Assembly: GCA_001599755.1 (NCBI GenBank)
Contig: BCHX01000004.1
Location: 3,534,001-3,598,000 of the forward strand
DNA from: Gliomastix tumulicola
Lineage: Eukaryota > Ascomycota > Sordariomycetes > Hypocreales > Bionectriaceae
Direction: 5' to 3'
Length of the DNA stretch: 64,000 nt
Notes under the pieces: generated by a model
The model's input: only the letters and a program-made list of their open reading frames with translations
Database searches by the model: none
What the model was told of the DNA's origin: nothing
Made by a program: the position numbers and the translations under genes
In this document: positions 33,407 to 44,543 of the stretch, piece after piece
Position numbering within the stretch: position 1 is the first letter of the stretch
Layout: each line of letters begins with the position of its first letter

Positions 33407-34516
33407 ATGGCGTCGGCCAACAACCGGGTCGATGCCTTTGCGCTCCTGGCGCCCGTCGTCCTCCCCGTGACGCTCGGCGGCGCCGGCTACGCGGCCTGGA
33501 AGGTGAACTGGAAGCAGGCCGTCAAGGCGTTCCTGACGGGACCCGGGCGCACGTCACGCATCATCCTGCTGCTCTTCGTTATCTTCAACCGCAAGAACAT
33601 GCCGTTCATGTGGACCGTAAGTTCTGGGACGATCACATGCCAACCGCCTGCTGAGAAACTGACTGACTGACTTTTGGTCATCGCGCAGTACCGTGTCTTC
33701 TCCAGCATCCTGCGCCACCACCTCTTCCGCCCGTCGCCGCAGCTCGGCCCGCGCGCGCTGTTCAAGCCCATCATCAGCACGACGCACACGCCGCTGCTCG
33801 AGATCGACTACAACCTGCACAAGTCCAACTCGACCTTCTTCACCGACCTCGACGTCTCGCGCACGCACCTCGTGTCGTACCTGTTCCGCCCGGCGCTGCG
33901 CAACATGACGCACAACACGCGCAGCAAGCTCGTGCTCGACCCCAAGACGGGCGCGCCCATCAAGGGCCCGCTGGGCATCCTGCTCGGCGCCGTCGAGTGT
34001 AGCTTCAAGAGGGAGGTGGCCGCGTACCAGTCGTACGAGATGTGGAGCCGCGTCCTGACCTGGGACCGCAAGTGGGTGTACATTGTCACGCACTTCGTCC
34101 CCAAGGGCACGGCCAAGCCCACGGCCTGGCTCGACCCGGGCTTTGGCAAGGCCAAGGTGCGCGGGTCGGCCGACGCCGCGGGCGGCTGGGAGAGGAAGAT
34201 CATCGCGACGGCCATCAGCAAGTACGTCTTCAAGGTCGGGCGCTTCACCGTGCACCCGGCGCTCATGATGGGCGACGCGCAGATGCTGCCCGAGCGGCCC
34301 GGCGGCTGGATGGGCGGGGAGAACCAGGTCGGCGACGAGGCGGCCGACGTGAGCGACGTCAACCTGGCCGTCGACGGCGAGTGGGATTGGCGGCGCGTCG
34401 AGGCCCAGCGCAGGCAGGGCATGGAGCTCGCGGCCAACTTTGCTGCGCTGGAGGCGTCTCACGATCTGTTTGACGGCGGGTACCAGGGCGCTCTGGCCCG
34501 TGTCTCGCCGGGCTGA
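33407..34516 (+). CDS. THEM6-like hotdog-fold thioesterase family protein
   Basis: Exons 33407-33616 and 33689-34516 give 345 aa. An N-terminal hydrophobic region (FALLAPVVLPVTLGGAGYAAW, then RIILLLFVIF) suggests a membrane anchor. The second exon has the hotdog core with HTPLLEIDYNLHKSNSTFF, TDLDVSRTHLV and a following helix. This matches the D-x-x-x-H-x-x-N-x-x-x-F/Y pattern of THEM6/4HBT_2 proteins. Fungal homologues are often labelled capsule polysaccharide biosynthesis protein, which is probably a carried-over misannotation. The substrate is unknown, perhaps acyl-CoA. An upstream in-frame-free ATG at 33234 begins a short hydrophobic peptide in another frame and is not used. Confidence 0.78.
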
Positions 34517-34901
34517 GGACGGCAAGCAAGCATGACTGACTTAGATGTGAGGATAGAGAAGGGAAAGAGATTTCTGCTAATTTGATAGATAGATGTGGCT
34601 CATAAACTTGTTAGACAGACATAGACGTCGCTGTACAATAATAGAAACAGTCCCGATACAACCCTGCAGCATACAAAAAAGAGAGCAACAGGCAAGTCGA
34701 CGACGTGAAACTCGCTTCGAGCGAGCGACGGCGACTCTCCTTCTCAAGTCGACTGTTGCTCCATCAGCCTCCCCCCTGCCCTCTTCAAAAGGCAAATAAA
34801 TGCACGTCAAAAGGTGGTTGCCCTTGTGCTCTAAGTCGCGCTCCCCCTTTTCACTTTATGCCAACTCGTCATCGCCATCCAGCAGCGCATACAGCGTTGT
34901 G
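34517..34901. other. Convergent 3' region, thioesterase-like and CFEM genes
   Basis: 3' flanks of two converging genes. Nothing else recognised. Confidence 0.55.
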
Positions 34902-35410
34902 TCATAGGAGCATGGTCGCAGCAAACGCAAAGACAGCGACACCGATGCTCGCCGCGGTCACAACAGAAGCAGCGCCCTCTTCGGAGTCTCCGTCCTTCGA
35001 CGATCGGCTCGAGTCCGAGCTCGGCAGGGTCAAGTTGTTGGCCTGGAAATACGCGACGCACATCTCGGCGACGACCTCGACGGTACCTACATCACGATCT
35101 TGTCAGTATGTGTATATCTTAGGCCGACCGACTGACTCTGTTGTGTCACTCCAGCATTCGTCAACCCACCTGTGATCTCCTCCAGCTCGCATCCCCCAAC
35201 GTTAACAAGACACGGCGCGACGACCGTCTTGATGTCCTCGAGCTGCGTGCACTGGCAGTACAGGTCCGTGATGTCGCAGTTGAAGGTGGCGGCGCCTTCT
35301 ACCAGGCAGCCCAGGGAGCAAGGGGGCAGTTGGGCCTGCAGCTCTCGGATGTCGGCCGTGACGAGCGCCGGCAGGACGGCGAAGAAGAGAGTCGCTGTTA
35401 ACTTCTTCAT
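34902..35410 (-). CDS. CFEM-domain surface protein, probably GPI-anchored
   Basis: Minus-strand exons 35410-35170 and 35086-34902 give 141 aa. A signal peptide (MKKLTATLFFAVLPALVTA) is followed by a fungal CFEM domain with exactly eight cysteines in the order PC-x3-C, NC, YC-x-C, PC, GGC and MC. The segment CDITDLYCQC contains the aspartate that holds haem iron in characterised CFEM proteins. A Ser/Asp-rich linker and a hydrophobic C-terminus (SVVTAASIGVAVFAFAATML) look like a GPI-anchor signal. Family roles include haem or iron capture, adhesion and host interaction. Intron position follows the seventh cysteine. The frame is complete. Confidence 0.92.
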
Positions 35411-35598
35411 GGCGGATGGTCAACGACCTAGATAGAAGATCGAGTATGTTATTGGGTATCCCAGCAGTCTGAGGCGGTGGGCTGTTAACAAGAGTTGCTG
35501 TTCTACATGGCAGAGAAGTCAAAAACACGTTCCATGGGGGGTTACTAGCGAGGGTGTCCAGGCGACGTCGCACATATGTATCTGTTCTACGGAAGTAC

Positions 35599-35630
<32 letters not shown>

Positions 35631-37643
35631 ACATCACACATAGATTAAATCACCCCCAGACTCGCGCTGACGGCTTGGCCCCCTTGATTGGTGCGACTCG
35701 GCGCCCAGGTTCCAGCCAGTTGGGAGTCTCGTCACGCCAAAACGACCAGCAAGCCATGGCAAGCCACGGGCAGTCGGGACCGGTCTAACGAAGTATTGAC
35801 TGATGCTAGTCCAGCTAGCAGAGGCGCAACGCAGCCAGTCAGCCCGCCCGTCACTCGCCTGTTGCTTCTTTCCTGTCAGCAGCTGGGCGCCTGTGGCACG
35901 GTCCCCCTTTTCCCCTTGGCGACCCTTGTCAATGGACTCATCACTCACTCACTGGGCAAATCTGGTCCCACTCACACACACATACACCCCAAAGATGCGC
36001 CCATCACCTTACCCATGCCATTGCGTTTTTGGCCTGCCCAGCCCCAGCTTTCGCGACCCCGGCCCAGCCCTGTGCGCATGAATTTAGCGACTCTGGTCCG
36101 TGTCAGGTCAGCGTGGTGAGGCTTGTCCTCCAGGGAGAAAGACGCGAGGGTAGGCCACTGACTGACTCTGTCGGTTTGCCTGATTTAGTACTGCCAGCCT
36201 GTTTCCCCCCTGCACAGCTGGTCGTGCATGGTGCATGCATGTGTCCCATGTCGTAGTGGGAAGATGCCGGAAGCAATGTTGCTTTTGTTGGGCTCAACAA
36301 CACCGCTGACACTGCCTGATGCAACATGCAACATGGCGGATCACATCACATCGCGCCGACAGCCCTCCGACCCTTTCGATGCAAGGATGATGCCAGTTCC
36401 GACAATGCTCCCTCCCTCCCTCCACTCCACTCTGCGGCCTGGAAGCTGCTCCCCCCGTCCGTTTCCTTGAGTCATAACGCCTAGACAGTCCCCCTCGCTT
36501 CGAGCAACAAGTCCTGCTGTCATCACCCCTCTGGATGGGCAGCCCTCTCCAGATGGTGAGACGTATTCGGAACGATATGGCAGCTCGCGTGGGCGACGGA
36601 ACAGGTGCCGAGGGGGCTCCAGTTGACCCCTCCCCTCCCCGTCCCTTTTTCGCCCGTTCCTGACTACTTGTGAGAGCTAAGGGGTGCCTTAATATGCAAC
36701 TGCATAGTAGAGCGTGGTGGTGTGCTTGTTTATGCACACCAAGCGTCGGACCGGTTGAGCCAGAGGGCGAGACTGGACATTAGCCGTGGCCTGCCCCCCC
36801 CCCTTGACGCCCCCTGCAGCAACTCTGTAACAGTTCGTTTCGATCGCCTTCGAAATGGAAGAAAGCCTTTCCAATTTATCCCGAGAGCTTGCTGCCGGTC
36901 GGAAGCTAGTACTGCCACGGATGTCGGGACGAGAGACCAGCAGGTCGTTTTGCCCTCCAAAGGATTCGTTCATCTCTTTGGGCTCGGTGTTCTCTCGGCC
37001 TGAGTGATGTAGGCCAAGTGTTGTCGGATGAGCCTTGCCATATCTCGTAGAAGATTGCCGTTGTGCTCGTCAGTCAATGCCAGTGACTGCTCGAGATCAC
37101 CGTCGAAAGCTCGGGGGCGTCAGATTGGCATGCCTCGGGCACCGAAGCGACACACGAGTCCGTGACTGCAGATCCCTCGAATTGATCCTCGAGGCGCCCC
37201 AAGAACCTTCGAAGCTCCAAGTCTCCCCAATCTCGGGGCCCCATGGGGACTGCCTCGGCTGCGTCACTACTAGAGTGCTAATTGTCAAGGTCTCAACGGC
37301 GGTACCTCTTCGAGTCAGCCCATTTGGCTGGTGGCGGCGTGAGAGGCGCAAGGGACCTAAAAATCCAATAAAAGTTTCAAGCATTGGCTATTCCGTGTAC
37401 AAGTCTACTTGAATGACGCCCTTTATTCCTCCCGTGTATACGCCTGTGCAAGCTCGCATCGCATCCAAAGGAAATCAAGTTTTCTAACCAGGCAGGCTCT
37501 TTCCTAGCCCTTCCTTTCCCTTCCACCCTCCTTTGCTTCCCCCCCCAAAACTCCCCTATATCCGTCCACCTACATTATCATCGTCGTTTTCGTGAGATAT
37601 CCCCTCCCCTCCTCCACCCCCCTGCAGCAGAGGAATTAGGTAT
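35411..37643. other. Spacer upstream of the CFEM gene
   Basis: 2.2 kb without a supported gene. It includes the CFEM promoter, a CA repeat and the 3' flank of the peroxiredoxin. Open frames of up to 147 codons here overlap on both strands and show no domain. Confidence 0.5.
35597..35640 (+). repeat. CA dinucleotide repeat
   Basis: Interrupted CA/ATAC repeat with a core of about ten CA units, 190 bases upstream of the CFEM start. Confidence 0.9.
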
Positions 37644-38511
37644 CTACTTGAGCTCCTCGACGAGCGCCTTGACCTTGTCGACCGTGCCCGCGGGGCTGCC
37701 GGGCTGGGCGACGAGCACCTTGCCCTCCTTGTCGACGACGAAGACGCCGCGCTGCGTGCCCTTGGGGCTCTTCTGGAGGCCGATGGCGGCGATGAGCGTC
37801 GACTTGGTGTCGCACAGGAGCGGGTAGGGGAGCTTCTGCTTGTCCTTGAAGGTGGTGTTGGCCTTGGGCGAGTCGGCGCTCAGGCCGTAGATGGCGAGGC
37901 CGCCGGCCGTGAGGGGTTCGTACGAGTCGCGGAAGAGGCAGGCTTGGTTCGTGCCTGTATGTTTTCTTGTCAGTCAACCATGCCGCGTTCGCAAAAAGAA
38001 GGATACCCAGAGCAGAAGGCGATCGCAGGGGTGCGCGCGCCTGTTAAAAGGGGGAGAGAGAGAGAGAGAGGGGATGGAACTCACAGCCAGGGGTGGAAGC
38101 CTTGGGGTACGTGAAGAGGACGACACCGCTCTTGCTCTCGTCCACAAGCGCCTTCAGCGTCGTCTTCTTGCCATCGTTGGTCTCGATCTCGCCGCCGAAG
38201 CCCTCGAGCGTGATGGTGTCGCCGACGGCCACCTTCTTCGACGCGGGCGCGTCGGTGGTGGTCACCTTCTCCTCGGCGGGAGCAGCGGCGGCGGCGGCGG
38301 CGGGCGCCTCCTCCTCCTCCTCCTCCTCCTTCTTCTTCTCCTCCTCGTCCTTGGGCTCGGCGGCAGCGGTCTTCTTCTTCTCCTTGCTGGGCTTCACGGC
38401 CGCCTTGACCTTCTCCACGACCTTCTTGGCCTTGCCGTTGGTGGTCTTCTTGGGGGCCGGCGTTGCCGCGGGCAGCTGGTGCGCCTTGCGCTTGCGAAGC
38501 TCAACAGGCAT
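37644..38511 (-). CDS. dot5: Peroxiredoxin, PrxQ/Bcp (DOT5) type with basic-acidic tail
   Basis: Minus-strand exons 38511-38085 and 37954-37644 give 245 aa. The enzyme reduces peroxides using thioredoxin. The C-terminal AhpC/TSA domain (about 94-240) has YPKASTPGCTNQAC: peroxidatic Cys143 and resolving Cys148, five apart as in PrxQ/Bcp. It also has LFRDSYEP, YGLSADSPKANTTF and GVFVVDKEGKVL. Residues 1-90 are Lys-rich, then Glu-rich, then Ala-rich, with LRKRK near the start. This matches the nuclear DOT5 form, so nuclear location is likely. The intron splits the codon of the peroxidatic cysteine and carries a GA repeat. The start at 38511 is the first ATG of the basic tail. Confidence 0.93.
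38053..38070 (+). repeat. GA dinucleotide repeat in the peroxiredoxin intron
   Basis: About nine GA units 10-30 bases downstream of the splice donor, which is on the minus strand. Confidence 0.85.
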
Positions 38512-40345
38512 GGTCGCGGCGGGATGGGATTGATCCTGCTTTCTTCTCGCGATTCTCAAAATGAAAAATGTATAAGTAGCTAATGCTGTCAATCGAATTC
38601 ACGGTGATGAAAAGCACTCGAGCACACGGGATGGGAAGAAAAAGGAGATGTTGTCGGGATGACAAATGGGCGTCAAGTAGTAGAACTAATAGCCAGAGTT
38701 GCGCGCGCGCGAGCTCCCAAAGTAATGCGATGCGCGTTCCCAGGTCGGCAGGAAAAGCGGCTGGGAAATTGCTAGTGCGGCCCGTTCCTGTTTATTTTTT
38801 TGCCCTCCTTCCGTCCGTTTTCTCCCCCCCTTCAGCCAATCCGTTCAGGCAAAGTGCGCCTGCCCTGGTCGTCCGTCCGTCTGTTATTGTTCGGAGGAGG
38901 GGGGGGGGGAAGCTCCTCAGCTTGTTGCCTGCGTTGCGCGCAAGCGCGCGCGCGCGAGAGAGAGAGGGCAATGCCACAGCTGATCCAAGCTGCGACCCGA
39001 TTGCGTTTTTGGCAGCACATGTGTCAAATCTCACTTATGCGACCAATCAGAGCGGCCGATCCCGCTCGAGCTTCCGATACGGAGGATGGGAGCTTGGGCC
39101 ACCTTTGTAAGGCGGGTCCCTTACCGTTTCTTTGCCAAAAGTGGGGCGACTCTCCATGTGTCAGAAACGTTTGCTCTAAACGGGGCGTCCCTTCGGTGGT
39201 GGGGAGGGGAGCTTGTCATATCAGACCATGTTTGAATTCTCGAGTCTTTGCCAAAGAGTTGACGCTCACCGAATCGATGCAAAGACGAATTGAGAGCGGT
39301 GTTTTGGGACTGAGAAGGCGCTTTGTTGACGAACTCTCCATCTGCTGACTGACTGACCGACAATCCGCGCACTCTCCCCCTTTGGCAGGCAGGACGGCAT
39401 CATGAACCCCAAGGTAGGGTGCCGAACCGAACCCCGAGGCTTCTCCAAGTCCGACTTCGGGAGCGAAACGTGCAGCAGACAGTCGCTGACCGGCCGAATC
39501 CCCCTTTCTTAGAACTTTATGGCCCCCGCTGCGGCCTTCACCATGGCCTGCCTGCTGCTAGTGTACATGCCCGTCCACCATGTGAGAAGCCGAGACACGG
39601 CTTGGCTGACATGGAATTAGATACACAAGATCGTCTATCCGGGAAGCCAGAGATCAAGCGGTGAGTCTCTCATAGATGATGCCTATCATAGAACCAACAT
39701 AAGTGGCTTCGTTCAGACTAACTCCATTTCAGCGGACTCGGAGACCACCCCCAGAGCGGTAAACATCTAGCTAGACACCAGGGAAACGGAGACTCAAGAT
39801 TCAAGGTCTTTGTTAACTTCGATTTGTACTCTCAATATCTGTATTGCGCCCAACAAGGCACTTTCCATACAATCCAAATATACTACAGCTCTTCCACCCC
39901 TCCACCTCTGTCTGCGTATTCACAGTCTTCCTGCTCCAGAACTCTCCTCCTCCTCCTCCACCAATAGTAACAAGACGTGTAGAAGCTTTGTGCATGCAGA
40001 GAGTGGGAGAATTTAAAAAAAAGAGAAAAAGCCACCAGAAAGACAGCCTGCAAAAAAAAAAGTTCGAAGAAAAGAAATCTGCGTGAGCCATTGTGAACCC
40101 AGATTTGTCTATACCTACAGCCGATCAAGGGGTATATCTCAGCCCTTCCCCGTCTTTCCTGACATGACGACTTGAACGCACGAGTAAGGAAAAAAAAAAA
40201 AAAAAGAAACGAAAAGGGAGTTCCAGAGAGGTGTTGGGGGAAAAGGGAGACAAGGTGGTTGGAAAGGTGAGAAACAAAAAAGTATTCCGGAACTGCCCCT
40301 ATGTGCAAATGTGTGGACGTCTCGAATCGGGGGCCTCTCTATTCA
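38512..40345. other. Spacer upstream of the peroxiredoxin
   Basis: 1.8 kb without a supported gene. It contains two alternating GC tracts, a G run near 38900-38909, and an A-rich region (40010-40210), including a 16-base A run at 40190-40205, next to the carrier 3' end. Confidence 0.5.
38936..38967 (+). repeat. Alternating GC tract followed by GA repeat
   Basis: Alternating G and C (able to form Z-DNA) running into a GA repeat. A shorter GC tract lies at 38701-38711. Confidence 0.85.
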
Positions 40346-41705
40346 TCATAAATTGCTCTCGCCCTCCAGGAAAGCCCTGCCCTCTTCTCTTGCTTGATAC
40401 AACTGGCGCATAACGAATTCGTATGTAAGCATCGTGACGGTCCCCGCGGGGACGGCCCGGGTCATGTTTGTGCCCAGGCCGGCGTAAAAGGCTCTCCAGC
40501 CCTCCTCTCTGAGGATGGTGCGGAACGTCATGGCGATTCCGCGGTACTTGGGCTCGAGTGGCTTGGGCGCCGGCTGCCCTGCAATGCCCATACCTTGCAG
40601 GAATTGCTCGCCGGCCACCGGCCTCCTCTGCGTCTGGAGTCTGGTTCGGATGACTTCGTGCGGGTACGTCGCTGTGCTCGCGAGGATCTTGGAGAGGACC
40701 GAGGCAGACAGCGTACCGACCCAGTGTGCTGTTTCTCCCTGTGTTGGTGCTTCGCCCATGCCCTGCCCGGTAAAGCTCGTCTTGAGGAACTCATATGTTG
40801 GGAACTGCACAGCAACGTGTGACAGTCCGAGAAGCGCTGGTGTGAGCCCAGAGTAAAACGAGGCGATACCCTCGGATGTGTACATCTTTCGAGCGGCGTC
40901 TATCGTCGACCGATAATGCCACGGGGTCGTCAGCGTCGGTCTAGCCGTCGGTGTGCTCCCCGTCTTGGGAAACCCGGTCGAGTAGTGGTGTCCCGTGTTG
41001 CTCTGCGACATGAGGCGCGTTTTGATGACCCAGATAGGATTCGTCACAATCGTGCTACTGCCGCCGGCGACGATGGAGGACCAGAAGTTAATGACGTGTT
41101 TGTTGTCTACGGGACACCGTCGTCAGTAACATGGTACACACACTGGCAAACAATCACAAGCACCATGAGTCCGCAGATTCCTTACCCTGATACTGGCCTA
41201 TCCACACCTTGGCCTCGTTGTAGACGGTAAACCACACAGCCCACGTCGGGAGGTATCCCATCACTATTGGTCCCAGGCCCCGGTACATGCCCCGGAGCCC
41301 TTCCTCCCGCCAGATGACTTTTGCAGTCCCGACGAGTCCATTATACATCTTGGGGTGCCCTGCGTGGCGGCCCAGATCGACGGGCGTGTAGCCGCCCTGG
41401 GCCTGGAGTTTCGTCTTGATCACATCGAGCGGACATGTGACGATCCCCGACGTGAAGCCACCGATGGCGCCGGCCACCGCGTTGAACTGCGTGTCGGGAG
41501 CCCGGGCGGCCCAGCTCTGTAACCGGGTCGGGCCCCCGGCCTTGTGTGAGGCGTGCACGTGCGAGGAGGTATGCATCGGAGAGTCGGGCACGACGGGACT
41601 CGAGGTCGAAGTGGAGTGGGATATTCCTAAGGCGGCCGATGTCGTTGCATAGTCATCCCGGGAAGACGGCTGGTCGGCCTGAGAAGGCTGCTGTTCGTGA
41701 GACAT
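40346..41705 (-). CDS. Mitochondrial carrier, NAD+/pyrimidine-nucleotide type
   Basis: Minus-strand exons 41705-41186 and 41106-40346 give 426 aa. Three mitochondrial-carrier repeats are visible by their P-x-D/E-x-x-K/R signatures: PLDVIKTKLQ (92-101), NPIWVIKTRLMSQ and YPHEVIRTRLQTQ. The tryptophan form NPIW-V-I-K in repeat 2 and the YPHE form in repeat 3 place it in the NAD+/FAD/pyrimidine-nucleotide branch (yeast YIA6/NDT1 and RIM2). PTWAVWFTVYNEAK in repeat 1 favours the NAD+ transporter. The first 70 residues are Ser/His-rich and disordered. The protein sits in the inner membrane. The exact substrate is an inference. Confidence 0.87.
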
Positions 41706-42942
41706 TCCTCTCTCTCTCCCCGTCCCCTGCGTCCGCGGCTGCCTCCAGGCTACTCACCGTCGGCACGGGAGAGATTTTTCGGCTGAGCAGGGAGGAGGAG
41801 GGTCGATTATGACTCGTCCGTCCCCTCCGTACTTTCGAGTCGGAGGCACGTCGCTTGTTTTACTGCGTCGAGCTTGGTTTTGAGACAGACGCTTGGCGGT
41901 CAGGGTATCAGCAAAGCGGTGTTTTCATGTAGAGTTCGGGATCGATTGCGTGCGACGGTCGTGAGCCGACGGTGGGTCGAGTAACTGGGCGGTTCCCGAC
42001 GTTCAACTTGGGGCGTTGTCCGCTGCCTCGGGTCTCTGGTCTCGTGCGTTCTGTTGGTGGTCGTTTTCTTTTCTTCCCGCACCTCGGCTTTGCTGCGTCT
42101 TCATTCGTCGTGTGTTGATCCGGCCGGTACAGGAGTTCCCGGCACTGCGGGGAATGGCTCCCACGCGCAGTGACCGTTCCCGTCCTAACGAATGCCCCCG
42201 GCCATTGACCTGGAACAAAAGGCAGAGAGGGTGCGGGGTGCCGGGAGACGGAGCAGGTGTCGTTGATTCTGAGGCCGGGCTGCGTATGGGATGTTCGGTA
42301 ATCTCTTGTCGCCTTCTGCCCAGGCAAGATTGATTTCCTAAGTGGGTGGGAAGAGGAGAAGCGAACTGGACCAGGTGGTGGAAATGGAGAAACCTTGGAT
42401 TACCAGTGAAGAGGGAAGTGGAGACGATGCCGACCACGGGCGCCGATGACCCCCTTCACGCTGACTGAGCACAGCTCGGTGCCCTGCGAAATCGTCTTTG
42501 ATACCAGAGAGCAGGGCAATTTCGTCATAGGGCCGCTACCTGAGGCTCTACTTTTTAATCTTTGTGCTCACTGTGTATCCCAAAAGACAGCGATCCCCCG
42601 ACAATATGACGTGCGGGTTTTGCTCGGCATGATACTGTGGATTTTGGTGGTTGGCGTGATAATATATCCTTATCGGGATCTTACGATAAAGCGAGATAAC
42701 GCACCGTTACAGTGCAGCACCTCCATATCAAATGGCAGCGCCCCACATTCGGCTGTCCTGAGCCACATTGGCCAATCAAAGCACACTCTTTTCAATTTAT
42801 CACGTGACCTCTAACATTTTTCGGTACCGGAACCTCCCATATTATCACGCATGTCCGGAGCATTCAATTCCAGCCAGCATCACCAACGAACGCCTCTCCT
42901 TCTCCAACAACCCGCTTCCCGACCGTAGCAAAGTCGCCCACG
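41706..42942. other. Divergent spacer, mitochondrial carrier and QCR7
   Basis: 1.2 kb containing both promoters. A palindromic CCAAT site lies 167-176 bases before the QCR7 start. No gene is supported. Confidence 0.55.
42767..42779 (+). promoter_or_regulatory. Palindromic CCAAT (HAP-complex-like) site of QCR7
   Basis: ATTGGCCAATCAA contains two overlapping CCAAT boxes in opposite orientation; the plus-strand one reads CCAATCA, the preferred form for the HAP2/3/5 complex. It lies 167-176 bases before the QCR7 start. HAP control of respiratory-chain genes is well known in fungi; its use here is inferred. Confidence 0.55.
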
Positions 42943-43617
42943 ATGGTGTCCCTCGCTCCTTACGTCCTCAAGAGGCCTTGGCTCTCGAAGCTCCTCATGC
43001 CCGTGGCCAACTGGTACGTCGGTGCCACTGGTTACCGCGCCCTCGGCCTCAAGTAAGCTCGAAAACCCCCCCCTTCGAACGAAAGCAGAACCACTCTGTC
43101 CGACGCAAACATCCATTTTCTCCCACGGGGAGCATACGGAGGAGGCATTGCAAGCTTGCCGCTCGCCAATTGGGCCTCGAGGCCGTCCTTGAAGAGCACC
43201 TCGGGCCTACGGAAAATGGATATTGGGCGTCGAAAGATTGGAATAGCGATCTTTGGGAACGCAATTGGCTGACCCTCGTCTCTTCATAGGTACGACGATC
43301 TCCTGGAGGAGGAGCGTGAGGCCGTGCAGCTCGCCCTCAAGCGCCTAACCCCCAAGGAGACCTACGACCGTGTCTTCCGCATCCGCCGTGCTACGCAGTG
43401 CTCCTACCAGCACAAGCTCCTCCCCAAGTCGGACTGGACCAAGCCCGAGGAGGTAACGACAGCCCCCTTCAACACGGCCACTGCTCTTCCAGCGCTGACG
43501 TATGTTTTTCTTCAATAACAGGACCTTCCCTACCTGAGGCCCCTCGTTGAGCAGATCGAGGCCGAGCTCGCTGAGAAGGACGCCCTCGACGCCGCCTCTA
43601 TCATCAAGAAGCACTAA
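42943..43617 (+). CDS. qcr7: QCR7, cytochrome bc1 complex subunit 7
   Basis: The 14-kDa ubiquinone-binding-type subunit of respiratory complex III, on the matrix side of the inner membrane. Exons 42943-43052, 43290-43452 and 43522-43617 give 122 aa, the usual length. MVSLAPYVLKRPWLSKLL and NWYVGATGYRALGLKYDDLL at the N-terminus, RRATQCSYQHKLLPKSDWT in the middle and LPYLRPLVEQIEAELAEKD at the end are family hallmarks. Intron 1, at 237 bp, is long for this window. No cleavable presequence is expected in this family. Confidence 0.96.
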
Positions 43618-44543
43618 GCAGTGGAAGCGAATAATGGAGAATGGGGAAGTTTGAGCCTGCACATGATTAGACGAGGCAATACTGTAACAGTAGGATATGT
43701 GTGTTTTGCGAGGCAAAGCAAAAGGGGGCAGACGCGGAGGGGGGAGGAAAACACTAGACTCATCGAGACTATCCGGAGCTGGGAGTCTTGTATATCTCAT
43801 GCATTATTTTTGACCTAGCAACTGTCACTCTGCTCGGCATTCGTTCTCCTTTGTCTCTTCAAATGCAAAAAACTAAGAGAAGGCACCTCGAAAAGACCTT
43901 TAGTCACATCTTAACGACTGTACGTGCGTGGGTAATGTGGTAAATTCCAATATCGTATTGGACTCCTGCTACTACATAGGCTCATATATCACAAGCCCAT
44001 CACTGCTGTCTCTCAACACGCTTCCCCCCCTCTTCCCACCAGGCACATCTCCGTGGGGGCCCAATCGGGCGATCCTCAAAGGTCACTGCCCTTACAGCAT
44101 CCTCCCGGGAGATCATATTCAGTGAATTCCGATTCTTTTTTCGTAACTCAAAAAGTCGTCTTCAACCACCTTTTCCTCATATGCTTCCAAGCTCTAGTAA
44201 GAAAGACCGTGCCGCCGTGCCAAACGCCAAGCACATTGACCCGTCTATCATATCTGAGCCCATCCTAGGTATCCTTTGGCCCCGCCCGGCCATCCACCCG
44301 AATCTGCCACCCCTGATAGTGAGACCTGGTGTTTCTCCGTCAAAGCAATTGGGAAAAAGCACCCCGTGATACTCGTACACATCATCCACCCCCACCAGTG
44401 TGTCTGTCATATCTCGATATAGGTCAAGAGATGCCAGTCTAGCCTCGTAGACGAACGTTCAACCTCCACGAAATAGCCCGTCCGCTAAATAATTCCACCA
44501 CCTGCTGATGTAAAAAGATGGCAGTGTCCAAGAGTTGTGCACC
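43618..44543. other. Convergent 3' region, QCR7 and the deubiquitinase
   Basis: Between two converging genes. It likely holds long 3' UTRs. No gene is supported. Confidence 0.5.

Noticed and set aside
33554..34525. 323-codon minus-strand open frame opposite the thioesterase-like gene
   Set aside because: Low-complexity Arg/Val/Leu/Asp composition and no family; the plus strand has the hotdog motif and a proper intron.
35688..36119. 143-codon open frame upstream of the CFEM gene
   Set aside because: No start context, domain or splice partners; composition like noncoding DNA; overlapping frames on both strands.
42446..42814. 122-codon open frame before QCR7
   Set aside because: Overlaps the CCAAT promoter element; contains one hydrophobic stretch by chance; no homology recognised.
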